From a bacterium (GTDB lineage: Bacteria > Chloroflexota > Dormibacteria > Aeolococcales > Bog-877), in the NCBI GenBank assembly GCA_021827985.1, contig JAKATL010000015.1, forward strand, positions 1-46,280: a stretch of 46,280 bases of DNA, in the 5' to 3' direction. A program made the position numbers and the translations under genes. The notes under the pieces were generated by a model. The model worked only from the letters and a program-made list of their open reading frames with translations, was not told the origin of the DNA and made no database searches. Shown piece after piece: positions 25,543-35,698 of the stretch. The first letter of the stretch is position 1. Each line of letters starts with the position of its first letter.

Positions 25543-27090
25543 GCCAGGAGACGGCTCGGACGTCGCCCCCACTGCCCGACTCACACCCACCTGCTGCAGG
25601 TCCGCGTTGAGCAGCCAGAGAGAGCCATCCGAGGAGGTCTCCACTTTGGTGTACAGGCGGCTTAGGATCGGCTGCAGGGGCCCGTACGCGTTGAGGGCGT
25701 CGTTGGTCACCAGGATCAGCTCCGGTCGCTCGCTGAGGGTCCGCTGGATCAGGCCCGACTGCCCCAGCCAGTCGAAGTCCTTGTAGATGGGCGGGGCCGG
25801 CATCACCGAGTGCACCGGAACCAAGAGATAGGCCCAGCTGTCCGGCGACCAGACCACGGCGCGAGCACCGGTCAGTCCGTGCGCCCGGATCCAGCTTCCG
25901 GCCTCGGCCTCGGCGCGCACCCGGTAGTCGTAGAAGTCCTGGTAGCTGGCTTTCGACACGACCCCGGTGGCCCGGCCCACGAACATCGGGTAGTAGAGCA
26001 CGGTTCGCCCGGCCGTGTAGAAGTCGTCATTCGGCAGGTAGGTGGCCATGAGCTGGCCCCACAGTGCTGCGCTGAGAAGTGCCCCCGCCACCAGCGGTGC
26101 GAACGAGAGCCGCAGCGTTGCCAGAGAGGGCCGCGGCAGCCGGCCCACCACCAGCGCCAGGGGCACCGCGGCGGGCAGGAGATGAAAGGGATAGGGCCGG
26201 TTGGGAAGGACGTAGGTAAGGAGGTCCACCCCGAACCAGGTCCAGATGAGGACCGTACGCGGATCCCTCTTCCGCGCCGCCACCACCCCCAGGGCCAGCA
26301 GGAGTCCGGCGGCTGCCCGGGGAAGGAGGGTCAGCGCGTTTAGAGGCAGGGTGCGCGAGGTGTAGCCCTCGAAGGAGGTCACCAGGAAGTAGTAGACGTG
26401 GCCGGGCCCGGCCCAGATCAGGTAGGGGGCGATCCCCGCCAGGGTGACCACGGCCCCGGCCACGAGCACCCGAAGGGCTCCGCGAACAGACCCAGCCCGG
26501 GGCATGAGCGCAACCAGGAACACCATGGCCAACAGCGGCCCGGCCACCGTCTGCTGGATCAGGCAGGCCAGCCCGAATGCCACCCCCGCCCCCAGTTCCA
26601 GCGCCGCCCGCCACCGGCCCCGCTCCGAGAAGGAGCGCAGGAGGAGGAGCATCCCAGCCGCCTCCGGGAAGATGAGGAAGTTCTCCGGGAGGGCCAGCTC
26701 GGCGCTGAGAAGGGGCAGCCCGAGCAGGAGGGTGGCGACCACCATCGTTCGGCCCATCCCCCTCCCCCCCCACTCTCGGCGGACCATCTGCCAGATGACC
26801 GCCAGGGTCAGCCCCCCCGCGAGAGTGGACAGGAGATGCAGCCCGAGTTCACTCGGACCGAACCAGCTGAGGGCGATGTCGTAGATCCAGAACAGGAGTG
26901 GAGGCTTGTTGTTCCACACGGTGAGGTAGAGGACCCGGCCGTGGGCTGCGAGGTAGGCAGTGTTGGCGTACCCCGCCTCGTCCGTGTACCAGTGGGGCTC
27001 GAACCAGGATGGGATTCGCAGCAGCAGGAACAGCACCAGCGCGGCCAGCAACCAACGCCGCTGCCCTGCCTCGCTGCCGGCTCCGAACAT
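25540..27090 (-). CDS. GT-C family glycosyltransferase (ArnT/PMT-like)
   Basis: The protein of about 516 residues is highly hydrophobic with 10-12 membrane segments. In the first outer loop it carries WYTDEAGYANTAYLA, with the Asp-Glu pair typical of GT-C catalytic sites, and then NNKPPLLFWIY, the conserved KPP(L) segment of ArnT/PMT_2 proteins. Such enzymes transfer sugars from polyprenyl-phosphate donors to lipids, proteins or glycans outside the membrane. The C-terminal 130 residues are a soluble outer domain. I chose ATG 27090; ATG 27186 would add a basic 32-residue extension. It is transcribed away from the epimerase gene. Confidence 0.82.
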   Translation of the reverse strand: MFGAGSEAGQRRWLLAALVLFLLLRIPSWFEPHWYTDEAGYANTAYLAAHGRVLYLTVWNNKPPLLFWIYDIALSWFGPSELGLHLLSTLAGGLTLAVIWQMVRREWGGRGMGRTMVVATLLLGLPLLSAELALPENFLIFPEAAGMLLLLRSFSERGRWRAALELGAGVAFGLACLIQQTVAGPLLAMVFLVALMPRAGSVRGALRVLVAGAVVTLAGIAPYLIWAGPGHVYYFLVTSFEGYTSRTLPLNALTLLPRAAAGLLLALGVVAARKRDPRTVLIWTWFGVDLLTYVLPNRPYPFHLLPAAVPLALVVGRLPRPSLATLRLSFAPLVAGALLSAALWGQLMATYLPNDDFYTAGRTVLYYPMFVGRATGVVSKASYQDFYDYRVRAEAEAGSWIRAHGLTGARAVVWSPDSWAYLLVPVHSVMPAPPIYKDFDWLGQSGLIQRTLSERPELILVTNDALNAYGPLQPILSRLYTKVETSSDGSLWLLNADLQQVGVSRAVGATSEPSPG

Positions 27091-27223
27091 GCCGAAGCGA
27101 CGTGCGATTTTGCTCAAGTCTCCTCTGCTTGCGATCTCGTCGTGCCTGGGGCCCCTGCCCGTCCGAGAGATTCTCCCACCCAGCATGAACGTGGTGAGTT
27201 GGGGCGACCCGGAGGCGCTCAGT

Positions 27224-27229
27224 TACCAT
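27224..27229 (+). promoter_or_regulatory. -10 box (TACCAT) of the epimerase gene
   Basis: TACCAT is followed by GCCCCG and the ATG at 27236. No ribosome-binding site is present. This supports ATG 27236 over the earlier in-frame ATG at 27185. Confidence 0.45.
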
Positions 27230-27235
27230 GCCCCG

Positions 27236-28177
27236 ATGACCAGCTCCAATCGGGTGCCCCGGGTGGTGGTCACCGGAGGGGCCGGGTTCATCGGGACCCA
27301 CACCGTGGCCCTCCTGCTTGAGCAGGGGGCGCGCGTGCTGGTCATCGATGACCTTCGCCACGCCTGCGGAGTTGAGATCCCCCCGGAGGCGGACAGGGTG
27401 GAGGCGGAGCTCTCCACTCCAGCGGCGCTTCAGGCCCTGGCCCGCTTCCAGCCCACCGCGGTCCTCCACCTTGCGGCCCAGGGCGGGGTGAGCCGGTCGC
27501 TGCGCGATCCGGCGGGGGACGCCCTCAACAACGTCGTGGCCACGCTCGCCCTGCTGCGGGCGGTCGTGGACGCCGGACGGCCCCGGTTCGTATTCGCCTC
27601 TTCGGGAGGCGCCATATACGGACGCGCCCGGCGACTCCCCACCAGGGAGACCTCTCCTGCCCGTCCCCTGGCCCCATACGGCGCCGCCAAGCTGGCCGGA
27701 GAGGGATACCTCGGGATGTTCCAGCGGACCTTCAAGCTCTCGTACGCCGCTATGCGCTACGGCAACGTCTACGGACCGCACCAGGACGGAACGGGGGAGG
27801 CGGGCATGGTGGCGATCAGCTGCCGCCGCCTGCTCCAGGGCGAGCCCGCGCGGGTGACCGGGACCGGAGAGCAGACCCGCGACTTCGTGTACGTGGGGGA
27901 TGTGGCCCGCGCCAACGTGCTGGCCCTGGGCGCCGCCACGCAGGGCCCGATCAACATCGGCACCGGGATACCGACCTCGATCGTCACGGTCGCCCGGACG
28001 CTCACGGCGCTGGCCGGGCTTCCGGCTGACCCGGAGTTCGTACCGGCGAGGCCCGGCGAGGTCCCCGCGAGCTACCTCGACCCGGCGCGAGCCCGATCCC
28101 GGCTGGGCTGGACCCCGCAGGTCTCCCTCGAGGAGGGGCTCAGGCTCACCCTGGAGAGCTTCCGGAGCGCGGCCTAG
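27236..28177 (+). CDS. NAD-dependent sugar-nucleotide epimerase/dehydratase
   Basis: The 313-residue extended short-chain dehydrogenase has the NAD motif VTGGAGFIGTH, HLAAQ, ASSGGAIYG (catalytic Ser region) and PYGAAKLAGE (YxxxK, with Tyr and Lys of the triad), plus MRYGNVYGP and TRDFVYVGDVA, a pattern seen in UDP-glucose 4-epimerase-like enzymes. It should act on UDP- or dTDP-sugars, supplying the nearby glycosyltransferases. The start lies six bases after a TACCAT box. Its last 32 bases overlap the convergent GT2 gene. Confidence 0.92.
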   Translation: MTSSNRVPRVVVTGGAGFIGTHTVALLLEQGARVLVIDDLRHACGVEIPPEADRVEAELSTPAALQALARFQPTAVLHLAAQGGVSRSLRDPAGDALNNVVATLALLRAVVDAGRPRFVFASSGGAIYGRARRLPTRETSPARPLAPYGAAKLAGEGYLGMFQRTFKLSYAAMRYGNVYGPHQDGTGEAGMVAISCRRLLQGEPARVTGTGEQTRDFVYVGDVARANVLALGAATQGPINIGTGIPTSIVTVARTLTALAGLPADPEFVPARPGEVPASYLDPARARSRLGWTPQVSLEEGLRLTLESFRSAA

Positions 28178-28940
28178 GCGGAGGTGCCCAGGTCCGGGCC
28201 AACCACCAGCGTAGCTTGACCAGTTCCCGGACCGCCCTCAGGATGGGGATGAGCCGCCCTCCCGACCTCACCCCGGCGATCCGCGGGTGGTGGGTGAGGC
28301 CCACCTGGGTCACCCTCAGCCCCGCCCGTCCGGCCTTGAAGTAGATCTCGGTGTTCAGGAGCGCCGAGCGGGCCAGGATGGGGTGGGCGACCGTCAGGAC
28401 TTCGCGCCGCATTAGCTTGAAGCCGCAATCCACATCCCGATAGCGCACGCCGTAGAGGACCCGCACGAAGACGTTGAAGGTGCGGCTCACCACCGAGCGG
28501 TGCCAGGGGTCGGCGCGCCGCATCCGGAATCCCGCCACCAGGTCGGCGCCCGCCGCCTTGGCCGCCAGACGGGAGAGGTCGGCCGGGTCGAACTGGCCGT
28601 CGCCGTCCATGAAGGCCACCCAATCGCCGCGTGCTGCCCGCAGGCCGTCGGCGACCGTCACCCCGTACCCTGACTTGCGCTCGTGCCTCACGACGCGCAG
28701 CTTGTCGGCACTGGCTCCCATGGCCCGGCGGGCCTCGTCCACGGTCCGGTCGGTGCTGCCGTCGTCCACCAGCACCACCTCGAAGCTGTCGGCCACCTCG
28801 CGTAGCGCGGTGACCGCCCCGCCCACCACGCGGGCCATGTTGGGCTCCTCGTTGTGAGCGGGGATGACCAGGCTCACGAGACCGCGGAGATGAACCGGGC
28901 GGCCGGGGTCCGGAGAGGCCGGCTCTCCCAGGTCACTCAC
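28146..28940 (-). CDS. Glycosyltransferase family 2
   Basis: The 264-residue protein shows the GT-A fold marks of GT2: SLVIPAHNEEPNM, EVVLVDDGSTDRT, and the metal-binding DGDGQFDPADL, then DCGFKLMRREV. This combination is typical of polyprenyl-phosphate sugar synthases (dolichyl-phosphate-mannose-synthase-like), which would feed GT-C enzymes such as the one at 25540. No C-terminal membrane helices are present. GTG start with GGGAGG immediately before it. It begins 10 bases after nuoN and may be read from the nuo transcript. The C-terminus overlaps the epimerase gene. Confidence 0.9.
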   Translation of the reverse strand: MSDLGEPASPDPGRPVHLRGLVSLVIPAHNEEPNMARVVGGAVTALREVADSFEVVLVDDGSTDRTVDEARRAMGASADKLRVVRHERKSGYGVTVADGLRAARGDWVAFMDGDGQFDPADLSRLAAKAAGADLVAGFRMRRADPWHRSVVSRTFNVFVRVLYGVRYRDVDCGFKLMRREVLTVAHPILARSALLNTEIYFKAGRAGLRVTQVGLTHHPRIAGVRSGGRLIPILRAVRELVKLRWWLARTWAPPPRPRSGSSPG

Positions 28941-28950
28941 CCTCCCGCCC

Positions 28951-30495
28951 TCAGCCGTGGACGACCGAGATGCCCTGGAGGAGGGTGTAGATCACGGCGG
29001 GGAAGATCCCCAGCACGATGGTGCCGGCCCCGGCCAGCGCCACGACCAGCACCGCGGGGCCTACGGCGGTGGGTGCTGCCATGGCCGTGCCCTCGGGCGA
29101 CACCGAGGCCACCTCGAACTCCTCGACCGCTCCCACGTCGGCAGCCGGCGCGTACATCTTGAGGATCACTCTGAGGTAGTAGAACAGGGAGACGGCGGAG
29201 GTCAGGATGCCCCAGATGGCGAGGGCGAGCTGCCCATCGTGGATGGCCGCCGAGAACAGGAAGAACTTTCCGAAGAAGCCCACGGTGAGGGGGAATCCCG
29301 CCAGCGACAGCATGAACAGGGACATCAGCCCCGCCAGCACCGGCTCCCGCCGGGCCAACCCTGCCAGCTCGGAGTAGCGATCGCAGTCCTCGCCCCTCCG
29401 GCTGAGGATGGTGACGACGGCGAAGGCTCCGGTGTTCATGAAGGCGTAGGCGGCCAGGTAGTAGAGCGACGCCTGGGTGCCGTCGGGACGGCCCAGCGCC
29501 ACCCCGATCATGATGTAGCCGGCCTGAGCGATACCGGAGTACGCCAGAAGGCGCTTGATCGAGGTCTGGGCCACCGCCACCACGTTGCCGTAGATCATGG
29601 AGATGATCGCCACCACCGCTATGGGCACCGTCCACTCGGCCCGGTAGGGGGCGAGGGTGGCGGAGAAGAGGCGCAGGAAGACCGCGAAGGCCGCCACCTT
29701 GGTGGCGACCGACATGAAGGTGGTCACCACCGCCGGAGAGCCCTGGTAGACGTCGGGGGTCCACCAGTGGAACGGCGCCGCCGACACCTTGAAGGCCAGA
29801 CCCACCGCCAGGAGGCCCACCGCCGCCAGGACCATGGGGTCGATGTGTCCGGCGGTTGCATCACGAAGGAGGAAGGCGTGGATGGCGGTGAGGGAGGTGT
29901 GCCCAGTCTCCCCGTACAGAAGTGCCATCCCGTAGAGGAGGAAGCCGGAGGCGAACCCCCCCAGCAGGAGGTACTTCATCGCCCCTTCCTGGCTGTGCTG
30001 GTCGTCGCGGGCGAAGCCGGCGAGCACGTACAGCGGGATGGACAGCAGCTCGATGCCGAGGAAGATGACGATCAGGTTGAGGGCCCCGTCCAGCACCAGC
30101 ATGCCGGCCACCGAGGCCAGGAGCAGGATGTAGTACTCGCCCTCCGCCAGCCCCCGGCGCCGCAGGTAGCCGGGGCTGAGCACCACCACGGCGAGGGCGG
30201 TGATCAGCACCACGAAGTCGGCGAAGAGGGCGAAGCGGTCGTTGGCGTAGGCCCCGTTGAAGACCACGATGGGGCCGGAGTTGGCGATCCACTGGCCGAT
30301 GGCGGTCCCCAGGGCTGCCAGCAGGAAGAGGCCGGTCAGTCCGGCCAGCCACACCTCCTGACCGCGGGGGCGAACCAGGTCCCAGAGCAGGACCATGACC
30401 GCCCCCCCTCCGACGATGAGGATGGGCAGGATCCCCAGGAGGTTGCCGACGGGGACGAAGTGGAGGGGGTACCCGGGCGCGGTGGACGCCATCAC
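28951..30495 (-). CDS. nuoN: NADH-quinone oxidoreductase subunit N
   Basis: The 514-residue antiporter-like membrane subunit has about 14 helices. KYLLLGGFASGF and AAPFHWWTPDVYQGSP, the latter specific for NuoN, and IKRLLAYSGIAQAGYI carry the conserved Lys residues of the proton channel. The GTG start overlaps the nuoM stop as GTGA. It is the last nuo gene; a GT2 gene follows after 10 bases. Confidence 0.96.
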   Translation of the reverse strand: MMASTAPGYPLHFVPVGNLLGILPILIVGGGAVMVLLWDLVRPRGQEVWLAGLTGLFLLAALGTAIGQWIANSGPIVVFNGAYANDRFALFADFVVLITALAVVVLSPGYLRRRGLAEGEYYILLLASVAGMLVLDGALNLIVIFLGIELLSIPLYVLAGFARDDQHSQEGAMKYLLLGGFASGFLLYGMALLYGETGHTSLTAIHAFLLRDATAGHIDPMVLAAVGLLAVGLAFKVSAAPFHWWTPDVYQGSPAVVTTFMSVATKVAAFAVFLRLFSATLAPYRAEWTVPIAVVAIISMIYGNVVAVAQTSIKRLLAYSGIAQAGYIMIGVALGRPDGTQASLYYLAAYAFMNTGAFAVVTILSRRGEDCDRYSELAGLARREPVLAGLMSLFMLSLAGFPLTVGFFGKFFLFSAAIHDGQLALAIWGILTSAVSLFYYLRVILKMYAPAADVGAVEEFEVASVSPEGTAMAAPTAVGPAVLVVALAGAGTIVLGIFPAVIYTLLQGISVVHG

Positions 30496-32261
30496 GGCAG
30501 GCTCCTCGCGGTGGCGCGCGAGCTCGCCAGCGCAGGGTCGGTGGCGGTCTGACGGTTGGCCGCCTGCACGTACTGTGCGGCACTGAACCTCCCGTAGCGG
30601 ATGACCGGGGCGGGATAGACGCCGATGACGAGCATGAGGGCCACCAGGGGGACCAGGGCCACCACCTCAACCGGGCCCACATCGAGCCGTCCCAGCCTGC
30701 GGGACACGGTCTGGAGCTGCTCGGAGACCGCCTCCGTCCCCGGCAGGCGAAGCTCGCCCTGGGTCAGGCCCTGGTAAAGCCGAAGCATGTACCAGCAGGC
30801 CAGGATCACCCCCAGGCTGGCCAGCACCGCCCACACCGGGCTGGACTGAAAGGCACCCAGCAGGATGAGGAACTCCCCGACGAAGCTGTTGAGCAGTGGC
30901 ATGCCCAGTCCGGCCAGGGTGACCACCAGGAACAGCCCCGCCAGCACCGGCATGGGGCGCGCCAGCCCACCCAGCTGGGACAGGGTGCGGGTGGCGAACC
31001 TGGACTCGACGACCCCCACGCAGATGAAGAGGGCCGCGATCACGATGCCGTGGTTGACCATCTGGATGATCGCCCCGTTTAGTCCGTCCACGTTGAGGGC
31101 GAAGATCCCCAGTACCACGAAACCCAGGTGGCTGATGGAGGCGAAGCCCACGATCCGCTTGATGTCAGTCTGGGCGAGAGCCGCCAGCGCCCCGTAAAGA
31201 ATGCTGGCGATGGCCAGGCCCAGCATCAGGGGCTGGAAGGTGTGGCTGGCCTGGGGGAAGAGGGTCAGGTTGTAGCGGATGAGCCCGAACGCCCCCAGCT
31301 TGCTGACGATGCCCGCGAAGAAGATCAGGAAGGGGGTGGTCCCGGAGCTGTAGGCATCGGGCAGCCAGCTGTGGAAGGGTACGAGTGGCACCTTGATGGC
31401 GAAGGCCAGGGCGAAGGCCAGGAACAGCCACTCCTGGGGGTTGAGCAGCGAGAAGCTGTGGCCAAACAAGCTGAAGGTCGTGGCCTGGGTGGTATGGACG
31501 AACGACTGGGCGGCGATCAGGGTGGGCAGGTCGAAGGTGTAAACGCCGGTCTGAGCCCCGGTGATGAAGTACACCCCGAAGATGGCCAGCAGCATGAAGA
31601 GGCTGCCGGCGACGGTGTAAATGATGAACTTGAGCGCGGCCCGGCCCCGGTTGCGGTCTCCCCACCCGATCATGAGGAAGTACAGGGGGATCAGGGCGGC
31701 CTCCCAGAAGAAGTAGAAGAGGATCAGGTCAAGGGAGGTGAGCACTCCGAGCACGCCCACCTCGGAGAGCAGCATCAGGACGGCGAAGGTGCGCAGCCTC
31801 TTCTCCCGCTGAGAGAGGACCACGGCTGCCACCAGAAATAGGAGAGCCGCCAGCGCCATCAGCCAGACCGAGAGTCCGTCCACCCCGAGGTGATAGGAGA
31901 AGTTGATGGGCGGCGGAGCGGCCTGGTTGAAGGCGGAGTTGCCCTCGTTGAAGGCCGGGTGCAGGTGGGAAAGCGAAGTCCCCGACTGCAACCAGTTGAC
32001 CTGCTCCTGGAACTGGAAGGTGATGGGCGAGTGAATCGTCGAGAGGGCCTGGCCGTTGGCGGTGCCGCTGAGCTTCGAGGCGGCCGCCGAGGGCACTGCC
32101 AGGTAGGCCACCAAGACAACGCAGGTGAGTCCCAGGGTTAGAGCTGTCACCGCCATCAGTGCCAGACGGATTGCCCGGGCCCTGGAGGATGGGATGGCCA
32201 GAATGGCCACCGCCCCCGCCAGGGGCAGGAACAGCGTCACCGAGAGAATCGGCCAGCTCAT
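30492..32261 (-). CDS. nuoM: NADH-quinone oxidoreductase subunit M
   Basis: The 589-residue antiporter-like subunit is recognised by YHLGVDGLSVWL, FYFFWEAALIPLYFLMIGWG (with the essential Glu), KVPLVPFHSWLPDAYS and DIKRIVGFASISHLGF. It forms one of the proton pathways of the membrane arm. An unusual insertion of about 50 residues lies between the first two helices (about 55-105). ATG start in an ATGA overlap with the nuoL stop. Confidence 0.96.
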   Translation of the reverse strand: MSWPILSVTLFLPLAGAVAILAIPSSRARAIRLALMAVTALTLGLTCVVLVAYLAVPSAAASKLSGTANGQALSTIHSPITFQFQEQVNWLQSGTSLSHLHPAFNEGNSAFNQAAPPPINFSYHLGVDGLSVWLMALAALLFLVAAVVLSQREKRLRTFAVLMLLSEVGVLGVLTSLDLILFYFFWEAALIPLYFLMIGWGDRNRGRAALKFIIYTVAGSLFMLLAIFGVYFITGAQTGVYTFDLPTLIAAQSFVHTTQATTFSLFGHSFSLLNPQEWLFLAFALAFAIKVPLVPFHSWLPDAYSSGTTPFLIFFAGIVSKLGAFGLIRYNLTLFPQASHTFQPLMLGLAIASILYGALAALAQTDIKRIVGFASISHLGFVVLGIFALNVDGLNGAIIQMVNHGIVIAALFICVGVVESRFATRTLSQLGGLARPMPVLAGLFLVVTLAGLGMPLLNSFVGEFLILLGAFQSSPVWAVLASLGVILACWYMLRLYQGLTQGELRLPGTEAVSEQLQTVSRRLGRLDVGPVEVVALVPLVALMLVIGVYPAPVIRYGRFSAAQYVQAANRQTATDPALASSRATARSLP

Positions 32262-34261
32262 GTGAGCCTCAGCCCCATGAGCACCACCCCCAAGACGGCG
32301 AAGAAGAAGAACCAGAGCGCGTAGTCCTTGAGGAAGCCCGTCTGGAAGGTCCGCAGGTCGGCGCTCAGCTGGGCCACCGCATCCCTCACCCCTCCCACCG
32401 CCGAATCGAACACCCCGGGCTCCAGGACCCGCCGCACCCCGGTGGCCAGGGCCAGCACCGGCCCCACCAGGGCCACGTCGTACACCTCATCCCAATAGAA
32501 CTTGCGGAAGGAGAGCTGGTAGAGCCAGGGCAGGCGTTGGGGGATCAGTTCGCGCGACAGCACCTGCTTGCCGTACACCGCCCAGGCCACCCCCAGCCCC
32601 AGGAGGCTCAGCAGAACCCCGGCGAGCAGGGCCAGCCCATCTACCAGGGCACTGGCGTGGGCCGCCGGTATGCCCACCACCGGCTGAAGGAAGGCCTGGA
32701 ACAGGGTCACCGGCGCGAAACCGGCGAAGTCAATGTTGAGGAATCCCACAACCGTGGAGAGGCCGGCGAGCACCAGCACCGGGAGCAACATCACCGTGGG
32801 CGCCTCGTGGGCGTGCTCCGCGTTCTCGGAGCGTGGCTCTCCGGTGAACGCCACCCAGACGACCCGGAAGATGTAGAAGCTGGTGAGGACGTTCACCGAC
32901 ACCCCGATCACCCACAACCAGGGGACCGCAGGGCCCAGGGCCAGCCCCTGCCCCAGGAGCTCCTCCTTGCTGAAGAAGCCGGCGAAGATGGGAATGCCGG
33001 CCAGGGCCAGGGAGCCGGTGGTGAAGGCGAGGAAGGTCCAGCGCATGTGCCGGCGCAGACCTCCCATCACCCTTATGTCCTGGTCGTCATGGAGGGCATG
33101 GATCACATTGCCGGCGGCCAGGAAGAGAAGGGCCTTGAAGCAGGCGTGGGTGAAGAACTGGAACATCCCGGCGGAGTAGGCGCCCACGCCCACCGCGAAG
33201 ATCATTAACCCGATCTGGCTCATGGTCGAGTAGGCGATCACCCGCTTGATGTCGTACTGGGTGCAGCCGATGATGCCGGCCATGAGGGCGGTGCCGATCC
33301 CCACCACCGCCACCAGCCCGGCGGCCACCGGCGCCTGCTGGAAGACCGGGTGGAACCGCGCCACCAGATAGACGCCCGCGGTCACCATGGTGGCGGCGTG
33401 GATCAGCGCCGACACCGGGGTGGGGCCCTCCATGGCATCGGGGAGCCAGGTGTGCAGTGGCCACTGCGCCGACTTGGCAGCGGCACCCAGGAAGAGCAGG
33501 ATCCCGATGGCGGTCACCATGCCCCCGCCGACCGGACCCAGCCCGCCGTGGAAATGGGCAGAGGGCCCGACGTTGGCGAAGATGGTCTGCATATCCACGG
33601 TGTGCAGCAGCCGTCCGGAGGGGCCCCGCAGGTTGAGGAAGATGAGGAAGGCGGCCAGAACCAGCCCGACGTCCCCGATCACCTGGGTGATGAAGGCCTT
33701 GCGCCCCGCCAGCACCGCCGAGGGCCGCTGGTACCAGAAGGCGATCAGGACATAGGAGGCGAAGGCCACCATGGCCCAGCCGACGATGAGGAACACCAGG
33801 CTGTTGCTCATCACCAGCACCAGCATGCTGGTGATGAAGAGGTTCATCAGGGCGAAGAAGCGGTTGAACCCCGGGTCCTCGGCCATGTAGCCAACGCTGT
33901 AGACGTGGATCACCCCGCCGACCCCGGTGATCACCAGCATCATCAAGATGGAGAGGGGGTCGATGCGCAGGCTGAAGGCGGCGCTGAGGCCGGAGTGGGC
34001 AGTCACCCCCGACCCGCTTCCTACGGAGGCGTTCAGCCAGTTCCAGAAGGTGACCGTAACGCCGCGGTGGGACGGGCTCTGGGCCAGCATCGTGGCCAAG
34101 AGCACCAGGGTCGCCACGAAGGCCGCCAGCACCGATCCCGGCCCCAGGTAGGTGACCAGTCGCCGCGGCAGTCGCCCGGCGGTCACCGCGTTGACGGCGA
34201 AGGAGGCGGTGGGCAGCCCCAGGACGACGGCGCTGAGCACCAGCGTGAGCTGAGGGTTCAC
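32258..34261 (-). CDS. nuoL: NADH-quinone oxidoreductase subunit L
   Basis: The 667-residue protein has about 16 helices and includes [37 protein letters not shown] and the broken-helix [17 protein letters not shown]. The C-terminal part contains the amphipathic lateral helix and anchor helix expected for NuoL, ending in a single hydrophobic stretch. GTG start in a GTGA overlap with the nuoK stop. Confidence 0.97.
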   Translation of the reverse strand: MNPQLTLVLSAVVLGLPTASFAVNAVTAGRLPRRLVTYLGPGSVLAAFVATLVLLATMLAQSPSHRGVTVTFWNWLNASVGSGSGVTAHSGLSAAFSLRIDPLSILMMLVITGVGGVIHVYSVGYMAEDPGFNRFFALMNLFITSMLVLVMSNSLVFLIVGWAMVAFASYVLIAFWYQRPSAVLAGRKAFITQVIGDVGLVLAAFLIFLNLRGPSGRLLHTVDMQTIFANVGPSAHFHGGLGPVGGGMVTAIGILLFLGAAAKSAQWPLHTWLPDAMEGPTPVSALIHAATMVTAGVYLVARFHPVFQQAPVAAGLVAVVGIGTALMAGIIGCTQYDIKRVIAYSTMSQIGLMIFAVGVGAYSAGMFQFFTHACFKALLFLAAGNVIHALHDDQDIRVMGGLRRHMRWTFLAFTTGSLALAGIPIFAGFFSKEELLGQGLALGPAVPWLWVIGVSVNVLTSFYIFRVVWVAFTGEPRSENAEHAHEAPTVMLLPVLVLAGLSTVVGFLNIDFAGFAPVTLFQAFLQPVVGIPAAHASALVDGLALLAGVLLSLLGLGVAWAVYGKQVLSRELIPQRLPWLYQLSFRKFYWDEVYDVALVGPVLALATGVRRVLEPGVFDSAVGGVRDAVAQLSADLRTFQTGFLKDYALWFFFFAVLGVVLMGLRLT

Positions 34262-34563
34262 TCGGACATCTCGCTGAGCTCGTCCAGGTCGAGGCGCCTC
34301 CCGCTGCGGTAGACGCCGGTGATCAGCGCCAGCCCAACCACCACCTCACTGGCGGCCACGGCGATCACGATGAGGGCGAAGACCTGGCCGGCCATGGTGT
34401 GGGTGTAGCGGGCGTAGGTGACCAGGGCCAAGTTCGCCGAGTTCAGCATCAGCTCGATGCACATGAACACCACGATCGGGTTACGGCGCACCAGGACTCC
34501 AGCTGCCCCGATGGCGAACATGGCGGCGGAGAGGATGAGGAAGCCCGGAAACAGCCCACTCAC
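34258..34563 (-). CDS. nuoK: NADH-quinone oxidoreductase subunit K
   Basis: The 101-residue protein has three membrane helices with the two conserved membrane Glu residues, in [17 protein letters not shown] and [11 protein letters not shown]. The GTG at 34563 overlaps the nuoJ stop (GTGA) and the TGA overlaps the nuoL start. The start is set by this overlap and by family length. Confidence 0.95.
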   Translation of the reverse strand: MSGLFPGFLILSAAMFAIGAAGVLVRRNPIVVFMCIELMLNSANLALVTYARYTHTMAGQVFALIVIAVAASEVVVGLALITGVYRSGRRLDLDELSEMSE

Positions 34564-35093
34564 GCCAACTGCCTCCGCCGCCGGGAGAGGTACACGGCCC
34601 CCACGGCCGCCACCAGCAGCAGCAGTGAGGTGACCTCGAAGGGAAGCAGGTAGGTCGTGAAGAGCTGGTCGCCCAGGGTCTGGACCTGACCGTGGGCGTT
34701 CACCGCCACCGGTGAGAACGGCCCCAGGGCCCCGTGCAGACGCCCATGCGCCCCCACGGTGATCCCGTTGAGGGTGAGGCGCCCGATGAGCAGCGTGAAG
34801 GCCACCGCGCCGACTCCACCCAGCAGAAGGCGCAACTCCACCGACCGCAGCCGCTCCTCCGCTCCCGGGGAGAGCAGGGCGATGATGAAAACGAAGAGCA
34901 CCATCACAGCGCCGGCGTAGACGATGATCTGGACAGCGGCGATGAACTGGGCGTCCAGGAGCAGGAAGAGCACTGCCAGCGCCACCATGTTGAGCACCAG
35001 GCTCATCGCCGAGTAGATGGTGCGCTGGCTCAGCACCACTCCCAGGGCTCCCATGAAGGCGATCACCGCCGCCAGGCCGAAGACGACGCTCAC
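34560..35093 (-). CDS. nuoJ: NADH-quinone oxidoreductase subunit J
   Basis: The 177-residue protein has five hydrophobic segments, with the NuoJ marks [20 protein letters not shown] and [18 protein letters not shown] (pi-bulge helix region). The GTG at 35093 overlaps the nuoI stop (GTGA) and its TGA overlaps nuoK. Confidence 0.95.
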   Translation of the reverse strand: MSVVFGLAAVIAFMGALGVVLSQRTIYSAMSLVLNMVALAVLFLLLDAQFIAAVQIIVYAGAVMVLFVFIIALLSPGAEERLRSVELRLLLGGVGAVAFTLLIGRLTLNGITVGAHGRLHGALGPFSPVAVNAHGQVQTLGDQLFTTYLLPFEVTSLLLLVAAVGAVYLSRRRRQLA

Positions 35094-35665
35094 TCCGCCC
35101 CTCCCCTCCCGCCGGGGATCGGAGGCCGGAGACCGGGCGCTGAGCCAGCGGGCCCGGCGTGGCTGGACCCGGCCCCTCTCGGGCTGGGTTGAGAGGCGGC
35201 CTGGCCAAGGCCGGGGGCGACGGCCACCGGGAGCGGCTGGAAGCCCGGCCAGGCCTCCAGGAGATCATCCTTGGTGGCCACCAAATGCTCCCGCTTGTAG
35301 TCGACCAGGTCCAGTCGGGGCCCCAGGGTGATGGCCTCGGTGGGACAGGCCTCGGCGCAATAGCCACAGTAGATACAGCGCATGAGGTTGATCTCATAGC
35401 GGATCGCGTAGCGCTCACCGGGAGAGACCGGGTGCTCCGGGTCGTTCTCCGCCGCCTGCACGTAGATGCACCCCACGGGGCAGGCACCGGCACAGAGCTC
35501 GCAGCCGATACATTTCTCCAGCCCGTTGTCGTAGCGGTGGAGGATGTGCCGCCCGCGATGCCGGGGCGGGACCGGGCGCTGCTCCTCGGGGTACTGGATG
35601 GTGATCGGCGGGCTCACCATCTCCCGCATGGTGGTGCGCAAGCCCCCCAGCAGCTCACGGAACAT
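35090..35665 (-). CDS. nuoI: NADH-quinone oxidoreductase subunit I (two [4Fe-4S])
   Basis: This 191-residue peripheral-arm protein carries two ferredoxin motifs: Cys52/55/58/62 ([12 protein letters not shown]) and Cys97/100/103/107 ([12 protein letters not shown]). They bind clusters N6a and N6b between NuoG and NuoB. After residue 145 there is a 45-residue Pro/Gly/Ser/Ala-rich tail that I do not see as part of the core family fold. ATG with GGAGGTG eight bases upstream. nuoH lies 33 bases upstream. Confidence 0.95.
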   Translation of the reverse strand: MFRELLGGLRTTMREMVSPPITIQYPEEQRPVPPRHRGRHILHRYDNGLEKCIGCELCAGACPVGCIYVQAAENDPEHPVSPGERYAIRYEINLMRCIYCGYCAEACPTEAITLGPRLDLVDYKREHLVATKDDLLEAWPGFQPLPVAVAPGLGQAASQPSPRGAGSSHAGPAGSAPGLRPPIPGGRGGAE

Positions 35666-35698
35666 AGGAGCTCACCTCCGGTAGTCGGATGGCCCGGG

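Noticed and set aside
28957..30552. 531-codon frame opposite nuoN
   Set aside because: Antisense shadow rich in His, Gln, Asp and Gly produced by complement of membrane-protein codons.
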